This document shows, piece by piece, positions 40,658 through 49,752 of a stretch of DNA of 64,000 nt. Position 1 is the first letter of the stretch. Each line of letters opens with the position of its first letter. A program made the position numbers and the translations under genes. Source of the DNA: Catellatospora sp. IY07-71 (lineage in GTDB: Bacteria; Actinomycetota; Actinomycetes; Mycobacteriales; Micromonosporaceae); contig NZ_AP023360.1 of the NCBI RefSeq assembly GCF_018326265.1, forward strand, positions 2,099,501-2,163,500. Reading direction: 5' to 3'. The notes under the pieces were generated by a model. That model searched no databases. It saw nothing but the letters and a program-made list of their open reading frames with translations, and was not told the origin of the DNA.

Positions 40658-42549
40658 GACAGCTCCTCTTCCGTCATGTACTTGGCCAGCTCGGACTTCT
40701 CGAACAGGGCGAGCAGGTCGGGGGTCATCGTCGGGATCGGCTGGTGGGTCAGGTCCACGTCGCCGTCGGGGGTGAGCGAGCAGATCAGGTTGACCTGGCG
40801 CCACTTCGAGCTCATCTTCGGGAAGTCCTCGCGGGTGTGACCGCCGCGCGACTCCTCGCGCTCCAGCGCCGCCTTCGCGGTGCACTCCGAGACGACGAGC
40901 ATGTTGCGCAGGTCCAGGGCCAGGTGCCAGCCCGGGTTGTAGCGGCGGCCGCCGGCCGCGCCGACCTTGCGGATGCGCTCGCGCAGCTCGGCGAGCCGGG
41001 CCAGCGACTCCTCCAGCTCGCCCTTGCGGCGGATGATGCCGACCAGGGTGCCCATCACGTCCTGCAGGTCACTCTGCAGCGTGTACGGGTTCTCGCCGCC
41101 GTCGCGGGCCAGCGGGGTGAGCGCCTCCTCGACCGCCGCGGCGACCTGGGTGTCGTCGACCTTGGGCCGCTTGCCGAGCTGGTCGGTGTACGCGGCGGCG
41201 TACTCGCCCGCGCGCTTGCCGAAGACCAGCAGGTCGGACAGCGAGTTGCCGCCGAGCCGGTTGGAGCCGTGCATGCCGCCGGAGACCTCGCCGGCCGCGT
41301 AGAGGCCGAGCACGCCCGGCGTGGCCGCGGTGTCCGGGTCGACCTCGACGCCGCCCATGACGTAGTGGCAGGTCGGGCCGACCTCCATCGGCTGCGTGGT
41401 GATGTCCACGTCCGCCAGCTCCTTGAACTGGTGGTACATGGAGGGCAGCTTCTTGAGGATCTCCGCGGCGGGGCGGCGCGAGGCGATGTCCAGGTAGACG
41501 CCGCCGGCCTTGGTGCCGCGACCGGCCTTGACCTCGGAGTTGATGGCGCGGGCCACCTCGTCGCGGGGCAGCAGCTCCGGGGGGCGCCGGTTGTTGTCGG
41601 GGTCGGTGTACCAGCGGTCGCCCTCCTCAGGCGTCTCCGCGTACTGCTTGCGGAAGACGTCGGGGACGTAGTCGAACATGAACCGCTTGCCCTCGGTGTT
41701 CTTGAGGACGCCGCCGTCGCCGCGCACCGACTCGGTGACCAGGATGCCCCGCACCGACGGCGGCCACACCATGCCGGTCGGGTGGAACTGCAGGAACTCC
41801 ATGTTGATCAGCTTCGCCCCGGCGCGCAGCGCCAGCGCGTGACCGTCGCCGGTGTACTCCCACGAGTTCGAGGTGACCTTGTACGAGCGGCCCACGCCGC
41901 CCGTCGCGAGCACCACCGCGGGCGCCTCGAACAGGACGAACTCGCCGGACTCGCGGTGGTAGCCGAACGCGCCCGCGATGCGCTTCTCGCCGGTGGACGA
42001 GTCGAGCAGCAGCTCGGTGATGGTGCACTCGGCGAAGACGCGCAGCCGGGCCTGGTAGTCGCCGTACTTGGCCTTGTCCTCCTGCTGCAGCGAGACGATC
42101 TTCTGCTGCAGGGTGCGGATCAGCTCCAGGCCGGTGCGGTCGCCGACGTGGGCCAGGCGCGGGTACTCGTGGCCGCCGAAGTTGCGCTGCGAGATCTTGC
42201 CGTCTTTGGTCCGGTCGAACAGGGCGCCGTAGGTCTCCAGCTCCCAGATCCGGTCCGGTGCCTCCTTGGCGTGCAGCTCGGCCATCCGGTAGTTGTTCAG
42301 GAACTTGCCGCCGCGCATGGTGTCGCGGAAGTGGACCATCCAGTTGTCGTTCGAGTTCACGTTGCCCATGGCGGCGGCCGCGCCGCCCTCGGCCATGACC
42401 GTGTGCGCCTTGCCGAACAGCGACTTCGAGATGATGGCGACCTTCTTGCCGGCCAGCCGGGCCTCGATCGCGGCCCGCAGGCCGGCGCCACCGGCGCCGA
42501 TCACGACGACGTCGTACCAGTGCTTCTCAATGTTGACCATCTGTGTCAC
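40654..42549 (-). CDS. sdhA: Succinate dehydrogenase/fumarate reductase flavoprotein subunit
   Basis: A 631-residue flavoprotein oxidising succinate to fumarate (or the reverse). It has an FAD-binding GAGGAGLRAAIEARLAG, a covalent FAD region with the usual SKSLFGKAHTVMAEGG, and QFHPTGMVWPP. The catalytic Arg/His part is HYVMGGVEVDPDTAATPG, with MHGSNRLGGNSLSDLLVFGK near the C-terminal third. Second gene of sdhCAB. The start MVNIEKHWYDVVVIG may really be the ATG three codons inside (MTQMVNIEKHW). Confidence 0.95.
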   Translation of the reverse strand: MTQMVNIEKHWYDVVVIGAGGAGLRAAIEARLAGKKVAIISKSLFGKAHTVMAEGGAAAAMGNVNSNDNWMVHFRDTMRGGKFLNNYRMAELHAKEAPDRIWELETYGALFDRTKDGKISQRNFGGHEYPRLAHVGDRTGLELIRTLQQKIVSLQQEDKAKYGDYQARLRVFAECTITELLLDSSTGEKRIAGAFGYHRESGEFVLFEAPAVVLATGGVGRSYKVTSNSWEYTGDGHALALRAGAKLINMEFLQFHPTGMVWPPSVRGILVTESVRGDGGVLKNTEGKRFMFDYVPDVFRKQYAETPEEGDRWYTDPDNNRRPPELLPRDEVARAINSEVKAGRGTKAGGVYLDIASRRPAAEILKKLPSMYHQFKELADVDITTQPMEVGPTCHYVMGGVEVDPDTAATPGVLGLYAAGEVSGGMHGSNRLGGNSLSDLLVFGKRAGEYAAAYTDQLGKRPKVDDTQVAAAVEEALTPLARDGGENPYTLQSDLQDVMGTLVGIIRRKGELEESLARLAELRERIRKVGAAGGRRYNPGWHLALDLRNMLVVSECTAKAALEREESRGGHTREDFPKMSSKWRQVNLICSLTPDGDVDLTHQPIPTMTPDLLALFEKSELAKYMTEEELS

Positions 42550-42559
42550 CCCTCGCGGC

Positions 42560-43366
42560 TCAGCCGATGAACCGCAGGTCGGACCACCAGTTGGCGGCCA
42601 GGCCCATGATGTAGAAGTCGGTGATCGCCAGCGTCGCCAGCGTGATCCAGGCCAGGCCCATGTGGCGCGCGTTCAGCTTGGACACGAAGGTCCACGCCCG
42701 GTAGCGCACCGGGTGCTTGGAGAAGTGCTTGAGCCGACCGCCGATGATGTGGCGGCAGGAGTGGCACGAGATCGTGTACGCCCACAGCATGATCACGTTG
42801 ATCCACAGGATCACGTTGCCCAGGCCGAACCCGAAGCCCGTCGGCGAGTGCATCGCCAGGACGGCGTCCCAGGTGTTGATGAGCGAGATCAGGGCCGCCG
42901 CGTAGAAGGCGTAGCGGTGCGCGTTCTGGAAGATCAGCGGGAAGCGGGTCTCGCCGGAGTACTTCGCGTGGCCGTCGGGCACGGCGCAGGCCGGCGGGGA
43001 CAGCCAGAACGACCGGTAGTACGCCTTGCGGTAGTAGTAGCAGGTGAGCCGGAAGAGCAGCAGGAACGGCAGGGACAGGGCCGCGAACGGGATGAGCGGG
43101 TTGTCCGGGATGAACCGTCCGAACTCCGCTGCCGCCGGATAGCAGCCCTTGGAGACACAGGGGGAGTAGAACGGGGTCAGGTAGTGGTAGGCGTCGATCC
43201 AGTACCACTTCTGCATGAACACCCGGACAGTCGCGTACACCACCCAGGCGGTGAGCCCGATGACCGTGAGTACCGGCGCCAGCCACCAGCGGTCTGTGCG
43301 CAACGTCTTGGCGTCGATCGCGGCGCGCGGTTTCGCGCCGGTCGGCCTCGTTGCCGTCGTCGTCAT
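42560..43366 (-). CDS. sdhC: Succinate dehydrogenase membrane (cytochrome b) subunit
   Basis: A 268-residue integral membrane protein with five hydrophobic segments. Segments seen: APVLTVIGLTAWVVYATVRV, IPFAALSLPFLLLFRLTCYYY, AFYAAALISLINTWDAVLAM, LGNVILWINVIMLWAYTISC and a last one near ITLATLAITDFYIMG. Several His (SCHSCRHIIGG, ARHMG, NAHRY) could bind heme. It is the quinone-reactive anchor of a single-subunit type, as in the M. tuberculosis Sdh1 operon. First gene of sdhCAB; the ATG at 43366 is preferred over 43402. Confidence 0.9.
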   Translation of the reverse strand: MTTTATRPTGAKPRAAIDAKTLRTDRWWLAPVLTVIGLTAWVVYATVRVFMQKWYWIDAYHYLTPFYSPCVSKGCYPAAAEFGRFIPDNPLIPFAALSLPFLLLFRLTCYYYRKAYYRSFWLSPPACAVPDGHAKYSGETRFPLIFQNAHRYAFYAAALISLINTWDAVLAMHSPTGFGFGLGNVILWINVIMLWAYTISCHSCRHIIGGRLKHFSKHPVRYRAWTFVSKLNARHMGLAWITLATLAITDFYIMGLAANWWSDLRFIG

Positions 43367-43525
43367 CTCTTCGTCGCTCCCTGAGCTACCAGTGGGGAAC
43401 ACGTGCGTGGATCAATCACGGACACGTTACGCCGAAAGATGTCGATCATGTGACCGGGGACACTGTGACGTACGGCATCGCCACCCAGCCGTCCCCGGAC
43501 ACGGATCACGCGCCGACCCCCGCTT

Positions 43526-43600
43526 GATCACCTGTCTTGCCTGGCAAACGGGCGAATTGCGAGCGCGGATACGCCCATTTGCCAGGCAAGTCAGACGATC
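43526..43600 (-). repeat. Palindromic repeat family B, copy 3 (75 bp)
   Basis: 75 bp, GATC at both ends, CTTGCCTGGCAAACGGG and CCCATTTGCCAGGCAAG as arms. Judged by its core (GGGCGTATC on the minus strand) it points in the sense direction of tldE, whose stop is 14 bp away. Confidence 0.85.
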
Positions 43601-43613
43601 AAGAAGGCGCCCG

Positions 43614-44933
43614 TCAGCCGCTCGCGCCGCCGGTGAGGTTCCAGGAGGCCAGGTGGAGCGCCGGGGAGGCCCAGGCGCCGAGGAACATTCGCGACGGTTG
43701 CGGCACCGCCTCGGTGCCCACGGCTAGCACCGCGCCGGGGGCGAGCGCCTCCGGGTAGAGCTGGGTGAAGCGCATGTTGCGCACCGGACGGGTGACCTCG
43801 CCGTCCTCGATCAGCCAGACGCCGTTGCGGGTGAGGCCGGTCAGCGCGAGCGTGCGCGGGTCGAGCACCCGGGTGTACCAGAGGTCGGTGATGAGCAGGC
43901 CGCGGGCCACCCGCGACACCATCTCGGCCACCGTGGCCGAGCCGGGCGCGAAGCCCAGGTTCTGCGGGACCGGCCCGAACGCCGGGCCGAACGATCCGGC
44001 GTGGCCGGTGGACGCGCCGCCACCGGTCGCGGCGGTGCGCCGGTCCTGCGCGAGCGCCGCGGTCACCCCCTTGTCCACCAGCGCCAGGCGGGTGCGCGGG
44101 GTGCCCTCGGCGTCGTACGGCTCGCGCGGGTCGTCGTACAGCGTGATCGCCTCGTCGAACTGCTGCGTGCCGGGCTCGGCGAAGCAGCGGCGCTCCTGGT
44201 ACGCCTTGGCGTTGAAGCCGAAGTAGGAGAAGTTGGTGAGCAGGTCGGACACGGCCTCGGGTTCGAGCACCACCTCGTACCGGCCGGGCGGCAGCTCGAT
44301 CGGGTCGGCCTGGCCGCGGGCCTTCGCGGTGGCGCGCGCGCCGAGTGCCGCCCCGTCCAGCTCGGACAGCGCGATGCCGGAGCGGCGGGCGACGCCGTCG
44401 GCCCCGGCGTCGCGGGCGATGCCGTCCATGTCGGCGGTGGTCGCCGCGGCGGTCAGCGCCTGGCCGGCCGAGTTGCGGAACGCGCCGGTCCAGTAGCCGG
44501 TCTGGCAGTAGCCTGCCGTCTCCAGCCCGCCCGCCGCGTCGACGAAGTCACGCACCCGCGCGGCGCGGTCGTCGGGGGACGCGTCCCGGGTCGCCGCGTC
44601 CACCTCGCCGGCCAGCGCGAGCGGGGTGGGCGGGGCCAGGCCCGGCCAGCCCGGGTCGCGCGGCGCGGAGCGGACCGCCGCCGCGGTGCGCGACACCAGC
44701 GAGGTGAGCCCCTCCGCGCCGGTCAGCGTGGTCGTCGTGGAGATCGTGCGGCCGTCGAGGTGCGCCCGCAGCTTCACGCCCATCGTGTCCTCGGTGACGT
44801 TCTGGTGGATGCGCGAGTTGGCGAACCGGGTCAGCGCCCGGTGCACCGCGTCCACGCTCACCTCGATCTCGGCGCCGGGCAGCTCGCGTACCGCCAGGCC
44901 GAGCACCTGGTCGGCGATCTTGTCCACACTCAT
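43614..44933 (-). CDS. tldE: TldE/PmbA-type metallopeptidase partner
   Basis: A 439-residue TldD/PmbA family protein without the HExxxH zinc motif, which makes it the TldE-type partner. Typical segments: RFANSRIHQNVTEDTMGVKL near the N-terminus, SRVARGLLITDLWYTRVLDP and LTGLTRNGVWLIEDGEVTRP in the C-terminal half. TldD/TldE heterodimers cleave unfolded peptides and process some peptide antibiotics and antitoxins (known for E. coli and Klebsiella). It overlaps tldD by 4 bp and so is co-translated. Confidence 0.92.
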   Translation of the reverse strand: MSVDKIADQVLGLAVRELPGAEIEVSVDAVHRALTRFANSRIHQNVTEDTMGVKLRAHLDGRTISTTTTLTGAEGLTSLVSRTAAAVRSAPRDPGWPGLAPPTPLALAGEVDAATRDASPDDRAARVRDFVDAAGGLETAGYCQTGYWTGAFRNSAGQALTAAATTADMDGIARDAGADGVARRSGIALSELDGAALGARATAKARGQADPIELPPGRYEVVLEPEAVSDLLTNFSYFGFNAKAYQERRCFAEPGTQQFDEAITLYDDPREPYDAEGTPRTRLALVDKGVTAALAQDRRTAATGGGASTGHAGSFGPAFGPVPQNLGFAPGSATVAEMVSRVARGLLITDLWYTRVLDPRTLALTGLTRNGVWLIEDGEVTRPVRNMRFTQLYPEALAPGAVLAVGTEAVPQPSRMFLGAWASPALHLASWNLTGGASG

Positions 44934-46366
44934 GCGCGCACCCCCACGCGGACGTTCTGGAAGCGGGCCGGGGCCGACGGGTGGCCGGTGTGCCCGGACT
45001 GGGCGGGCTGGCCCTTGCCGCAGTTCGGAGTGCCCCAGTACTCGATCTCGCGGGAGAGCATGTCCATGGACTGCCAGAACTTCGGGCCGATGCCGGTGTA
45101 GGTGGGGTTGCGCAGCATGCGGCCCCGCCTCCCGTTCTTCACCTCGTACGCGATCTCGCAGCCGAACTGGAAGTTGAGCCGCTTGTCGTCGATGGACCAG
45201 GAGCGGTTGTTCTCCATGAACACCCCGTCCTCGGTCTCGGCGATGATCTGCTCCAGCGTGTGCGGGCCGGGCTCCAGGCCCACGTTGGTCATCCGCACCA
45301 TGGGCAGGCGGGCCCAGCCGTCGGACCGCACGCTGCCGCCGTAGTCGAGCCCCGCCAGCGCCGCCGAGTCACGCCCGGCCAGCACGCCGACCCAGATGCC
45401 GTCCTGCACGGCGTAGCGCTTCTGCGCCGGGGTGCCCTCGTCGTCGAAGCCGAAGCTGCCCAGCGCGCCGGGCAGGGTCGGGTCGATGGTGACGTTCATC
45501 AGCTCGGAGCCGTAGCGCAGGCTGCCGAGCTGGGCCAGATCGAGCCAGGAGGTGCCCGCGAACGCGGCCTCCCAGCCGAGGATGCGGTCCAGCTCGATGG
45601 CGTGCCCGACCGACTCGTGGATCTGCAGGAACAGCTGCTCGGGGCCGAGGATCAGGGTGGTCTCGCCGGCCGGGCACAGCGGCGCGGTGAGCAGCGCGCG
45701 GGACTCCTCGGCCAGCCGCGGCGCGTGCGCCAGCAGGTCGAGGCCCTGCACCAGCTCCCAGCCCTGCGTGCCGTACTGGCCGCGGGAGGCGGGGTAGGAG
45801 CGCACCTGCGTCTCGCCCTCGCCGATCGAGGTGGCCTGGATGCCCGCGCCGCACTCGCGCACGTGCTGGTCGATGCGGTGACCCTCGCTGGACACGAACC
45901 ACTTGCGGGTGTCCCAGATCTGGTAGAGCGCGGTGGCCTGGTCCGCGCCGTGCTCGACCATGGTCTTGGTGGCGTGGGTGAGCAGGTCGCCCTTGTCCGA
46001 CAGCGGCACCGCGAGCGGGTCGACGCGGCACTCGCTGGCCCAGGTGGCCTGGTTGACCGTGGTCGGCACCAGGTCGGCGGCGGGCCCGGCGACCCGGGCG
46101 CTGGCCTTGGCGATGGCCGTGGCGCGGGCCCCGGCCAGCCGGGCGGCGCTGTCCGACAGGTCCGGCACGGCGTAGAAACCCCAGCTCGAACCGACCAGCG
46201 CGCGTACGCCGATCCCGGCGGACTCGTCCGAGTTGAGGTCCTCGACCTCACCGTTGCGCGCGTCCATGGACTCGTAGCGCCGGTGCATCACCCGCGCGTC
46301 GGCGTAGCGCGCGCCCGCGTCCAGGGCCGCCGCCACCGCCGCCTCCGCGACGTCGAAGAAGCTCAT
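44930..46366 (-). CDS. tldD: TldD family zinc metallopeptidase
   Basis: A 478-residue catalytic subunit with the zinc-binding HESVGHAIELDR motif (HExxxH). The third ligand region lies near NPTYTGIGPKFWQSMDM and the C-terminal GTPNCGKGQPAQSGHTGHP. The N-terminal domain has ARYADARVMHRRYESMDARNG. The ATG at 46366 starts MSFFDVAEAAV; TAGGGT lies 7 bp upstream, so the message is probably leaderless. With tldE it forms a two-gene operon flanked by family B repeat sequences. Confidence 0.94.
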   Translation of the reverse strand: MSFFDVAEAAVAAALDAGARYADARVMHRRYESMDARNGEVEDLNSDESAGIGVRALVGSSWGFYAVPDLSDSAARLAGARATAIAKASARVAGPAADLVPTTVNQATWASECRVDPLAVPLSDKGDLLTHATKTMVEHGADQATALYQIWDTRKWFVSSEGHRIDQHVRECGAGIQATSIGEGETQVRSYPASRGQYGTQGWELVQGLDLLAHAPRLAEESRALLTAPLCPAGETTLILGPEQLFLQIHESVGHAIELDRILGWEAAFAGTSWLDLAQLGSLRYGSELMNVTIDPTLPGALGSFGFDDEGTPAQKRYAVQDGIWVGVLAGRDSAALAGLDYGGSVRSDGWARLPMVRMTNVGLEPGPHTLEQIIAETEDGVFMENNRSWSIDDKRLNFQFGCEIAYEVKNGRRGRMLRNPTYTGIGPKFWQSMDMLSREIEYWGTPNCGKGQPAQSGHTGHPSAPARFQNVRVGVRA

Positions 46367-46373
46367 GATCGCC

Positions 46374-46379
46374 ACCCTA
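46374..46379 (-). promoter_or_regulatory. Putative -10 box of leaderless tldD
   Basis: TAGGGT on the minus strand with a 7-bp gap to the ATG at 46366; no ribosome site in the gap. Confidence 0.5.
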
Positions 46380-46441
46380 GTCCGATGGCTCCCGTCGCGT
46401 CGCCCGCGTGCCGTGATCGCCCCGCTCGCGGCACTCGCGTT

Positions 46442-46459
46442 GATCGTCCGACTTGCCTG
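46442..46459. repeat. Fragment of repeat family B
   Basis: GATCGTCCGACTTGCCTG matches the first 18 bp of copy 2 at 15379; the rest of the element is missing. It lies upstream of tldD. 46460-46633 then carries the leader and promoter region of the ABC operon, with no gene. Confidence 0.65.
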
Positions 46460-46633
46460 CCGGAGCAACCGTCGCCGACACTCTTTCGGCTGCTCAGCCG
46501 CGGAATCTGTCCGATCGGCCGGGCGGCGTTAGCCAGTTGTTACGTACCGCGTCTGTTGCCGACACGCCGGGGTCCGTTACCTTTTGGCGCACGCGTATGA
46601 AAGTTTTCTTCATCGGCAGGGACGGGAGCGGCA

Positions 46634-47683
46634 ATGACGCACGATGCTGCGGACCCGCCGTATCTGCAGGTCAACGACCTACGGGTGCGGTTCAGCACCG
46701 CGGACGGCGAGGTCCGCGCGGTGGACGGGGTGAGCTTCGGCCTCGGCAGAGGGCGAACGCTCGGCATCGTCGGCGAATCCGGCTCGGGCAAGAGCGTCAC
46801 CAGTCTAGCGGTGATGGGCCTGCACGATCCGACCCGGACCACGATCACCGGTGACATCACGCTCGGCGGCCGGCAGCTGGTGGGGATGCCCGACGACCGG
46901 ATGCAGAAGCTGCGCGGCCGCGACGTGGCGATGATCTTCCAGGACCCGCTGTCCGCCCTGCATCCCTTCTACACGGTGGGCCGCCAGCTCGTGGAGGCAT
47001 ACCGCACGCACCACCCCGGGGAGTCCAAGGCGCAGGCCCGCAAGCGCGCCGTCGACATGCTCGGCCGGGTCGGCATCCCGCAGCCCGACCGGCGGTTCAG
47101 CCAGTACCCGCACGAGTTCTCCGGCGGCATGCGGCAGCGCGTCATGATCGCGATGGCGTTGATGAACGACCCGGCGCTGCTCATCGCCGACGAGCCGACC
47201 ACCGCCCTGGACGTGACGGTGCAGGCGCAGATCCTCGACCTGCTCGCCGACCTGCAGCGCGAGTTCCACTCCGCGGTCATCCTGATCACGCACGACCTGG
47301 GCGTGGTGAGCCAGGTCGCCGACGAGGTGCTGGTCATGTACGGCGGCCGCGCCGTCGAGCACGGCACCGTGGCGCAGGTGATGCGCGGCCCGCAGCACCC
47401 GTACACCTGGGGCCTGCTGGCCAGCATCCCGAGCCTGCACGGCGATCCCGACGTCGACCTCAAGCCGATCAAGGGCAACCCGCCGAGCCTGATCAACGTG
47501 CCGGCCGGCTGCGCTTTCCACCCGCGCTGCGCGTACGCGATGAAGCCCGAGCCCTGCGCGGCGGACGTGCCGCAGCTGCTGCCGGTGCTGGCCGACGGCC
47601 ACCGCGTCGCCTGCCACCTGCCCGAGGACCGCCGGACCTCGATCTACACCGAGGAGATCGCGCACGTGGGGGTGGCACAGTGA
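46634..47683 (+). CDS. Oligopeptide ABC transporter ATP-binding protein (DppD type)
   Basis: A 349-residue ATPase. Walker [18 protein letters not shown]-loop region [13 protein letters not shown], signature [16 protein letters not shown], Walker [14 protein letters not shown] and an H-loop ITHDLG. The C-terminal oligo_HPY domain has Cys residues ([17 protein letters not shown]) as in other peptide importers. First gene of a five-gene operon; its stop overlaps the next start by 4 bp. Start ATG with GGGAGCGG upstream. Confidence 0.94.
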   Translation: MTHDAADPPYLQVNDLRVRFSTADGEVRAVDGVSFGLGRGRTLGIVGESGSGKSVTSLAVMGLHDPTRTTITGDITLGGRQLVGMPDDRMQKLRGRDVAMIFQDPLSALHPFYTVGRQLVEAYRTHHPGESKAQARKRAVDMLGRVGIPQPDRRFSQYPHEFSGGMRQRVMIAMALMNDPALLIADEPTTALDVTVQAQILDLLADLQREFHSAVILITHDLGVVSQVADEVLVMYGGRAVEHGTVAQVMRGPQHPYTWGLLASIPSLHGDPDVDLKPIKGNPPSLINVPAGCAFHPRCAYAMKPEPCAADVPQLLPVLADGHRVACHLPEDRRTSIYTEEIAHVGVAQ

Positions 47684-48744
47684 CGGAACCTCTGCTCAAG
47701 GTGCGCGGGCTGACCAAGCACTTCGCCGTGCGCCAGGGAGCGGCCGGCGGCAAGGCGCTGGTGCGCGCCGTCGACGGTCTCGACCTGGACGTGCGCCCGG
47801 GCGAGACGCTCGGCCTGGTCGGCGAGTCCGGCTGCGGCAAGACCACCACCGGCCGGATGCTGGTCCGGTTGCTGGACCCGACGGCCGGCTCGATCGAGTT
47901 CGAGGGCCGCGACATCACCCGGCTGGGCCGCTCGGCGATGCGCCCGCTGCGTCAGGACCTGCAGATCATCTTCCAGGACCCGTACTCGTCGCTGAACCCG
48001 CGGCACACGGTGGGCAAGATCGTGGCGATGCCGCTGGAGGTCAACGGCATCAAGCCGCCCGGCGGGATCAAGGCCCGGGTGCAGGAGCTGCTGGAGCTGG
48101 TCGGGCTCAACCCCGAGCACTACAACCGCTTCCCGCACGAGTTCTCCGGCGGCCAGCGCCAGCGCATCGGCATCGCCCGCGCGCTCGCGCTGCGCCCGAA
48201 GCTGATCGTCGCCGACGAGCCGGTGTCCGCGCTGGACGTGTCGATCCAGGCGCAGGTCGTCAACCTGCTGCGCGACCTGCAGCGGGAGCTGGACCTGGCG
48301 TTCGTGTTCATCGCGCACGACCTGGCCGTGGTGCGCCACTTCAGCCGCCGGGTCGCGGTGATGTACCTGGGGAAGGTCGTCGAGGTCGGCGACCGCGCCG
48401 ACATCTACGAGCGGCCGCGGCACCCGTACACCAAGGCCCTGCTCTCGGCGGTGCCGGACGTGGCCGCGTTCGGCGAGCCCCGGCAGCGGATCCGGCTCAC
48501 CGGCGACGTGCCGACCCCGCTCAACCCGCCGTCGGGCTGCCGCTTCCGCACCCGCTGCTGGAAGGCGCAGGACGTCTGCGCGACCGAGGAGCCCACCCTG
48601 ATCGCCCGCGACGGCAGCGCCCAGGCGGTGGCCTGCCACTTCCCGGAGCCTGCGGAGGCGAGCAGCAGGCTCAGCCCCGAGGAGGTGGCGTCGGTGCCCA
48701 TCCCGGCGCAGGCCGCGGCGCATGTTTCGGAGGTGACCGAGTGA
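47680..48744 (+). CDS. Oligopeptide ABC transporter ATP-binding protein (DppF type)
   Basis: A 354-residue ATPase with Walker [30 protein letters not shown], signature [19 protein letters not shown], Walker [15 protein letters not shown] and [11 protein letters not shown]-terminal oligo_HPY domain with [14 protein letters not shown] is present. It pairs with the first ATPase as a heterodimer energising import. GTG start overlapping the previous stop by 4 bp, and the next gene overlaps its end by 4 bp. Confidence 0.94.
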   Translation: MTEPLLKVRGLTKHFAVRQGAAGGKALVRAVDGLDLDVRPGETLGLVGESGCGKTTTGRMLVRLLDPTAGSIEFEGRDITRLGRSAMRPLRQDLQIIFQDPYSSLNPRHTVGKIVAMPLEVNGIKPPGGIKARVQELLELVGLNPEHYNRFPHEFSGGQRQRIGIARALALRPKLIVADEPVSALDVSIQAQVVNLLRDLQRELDLAFVFIAHDLAVVRHFSRRVAVMYLGKVVEVGDRADIYERPRHPYTKALLSAVPDVAAFGEPRQRIRLTGDVPTPLNPPSGCRFRTRCWKAQDVCATEEPTLIARDGSAQAVACHFPEPAEASSRLSPEEVASVPIPAQAAAHVSEVTE

Positions 48745-49742
48745 GTCTGTCGCAGATCGAGACCGACCCGGCGGGCGTGGACGCCACGGCGGTGCCGGTC
48801 GCGCCGGAGCGCGGCATGGTCGGGCGCTCGCCCGGCCGGCTGGCCTGGGAGCGGCTGCGCCGCAACCGCACCGCGATGGTCAGCGGCTGGATCATGCTGT
48901 TCCTGGTGGTGCTGGGCGTGTCCGCGCCGCTGGTCGAGCTGCTCTACGGCATCGGGCCGTACGAGCAGTTCCAGGACAAGATCGCCAACAACAGCCTGCC
49001 GCTGGGCTACCTCGGCGGCATCTCCGGCGAGCACTGGTTCGGCCTGGAGCCGCGGCTGGGCCGCGACGTCTTCATCCGCCTGGTGTACGGCCTGCGTACC
49101 TCGCTGCTGATCGCGACCTCGGCCGCCGTGCTGACCACGGCGATGGGCATCGTGCTCGGCATCGTCGCGGGCTACCTGGGCGGCTGGATCGACGCGGTGA
49201 TCAGCTGGGTCATCGACTTCGCACTGGCGCTGCCGTTCCTCGTCTTCGCGCTGGCCGTGATGCCGACGGTGACCGCGCGCTTCTACGGCCCACGGGACGA
49301 CATCGACGTGCCGTTCCGGATCGTGGTGATGATCCTGCTGTTCGCCCTCTTCGGCTGGACGGGCACGGCCCGGCTGGTCCGCGGGCAGGTGGTCTCGCTG
49401 CGCGAGCGCGAGTTCGTCGAGGCGGCGCGGGCCAGCGGCGCGGGGCTGGGGCACATCCTGTTCCGGCAGCTGCTGCCGAACCTGTGGGCGCCGATCCTGG
49501 TCACCTTCTCGCTGGCGGTGCCGGGCTACATCACCGGCGAGGCGGCGCTGTCCTTCCTGGGCATCGGCATCGTCGACCCCACCCCCGACTTCGGCGTGAT
49601 GATCAGCAAGAGCCTGGAGTTCATCGACGGCGATCCCATGTATCTGATCCTCTCCGGCACGGTGATCTTCCTGCTGGTGCTCACCTTCAACCTTTTCGGG
49701 GACGGCCTGCGCGACGCGCTCGACCCCAAGTCTTCGCGGTAG
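48741..49742 (+). CDS. Oligopeptide ABC transporter permease (DppC type)
   Basis: A 333-residue permease with an N-terminal helix ([19 protein letters not shown]), a periplasmic loop ([20 protein letters not shown], then [17 protein letters not shown]) and the BPD domain with about five further helices. The EAA coupling loop is [24 protein letters not shown]. Third gene of the operon; GTG start overlaps the previous stop by 4 bp. Confidence 0.93.
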   Translation: MSLSQIETDPAGVDATAVPVAPERGMVGRSPGRLAWERLRRNRTAMVSGWIMLFLVVLGVSAPLVELLYGIGPYEQFQDKIANNSLPLGYLGGISGEHWFGLEPRLGRDVFIRLVYGLRTSLLIATSAAVLTTAMGIVLGIVAGYLGGWIDAVISWVIDFALALPFLVFALAVMPTVTARFYGPRDDIDVPFRIVVMILLFALFGWTGTARLVRGQVVSLREREFVEAARASGAGLGHILFRQLLPNLWAPILVTFSLAVPGYITGEAALSFLGIGIVDPTPDFGVMISKSLEFIDGDPMYLILSGTVIFLLVLTFNLFGDGLRDALDPKSSR

Positions 49743-49752
49743 GAGGCGGGGC

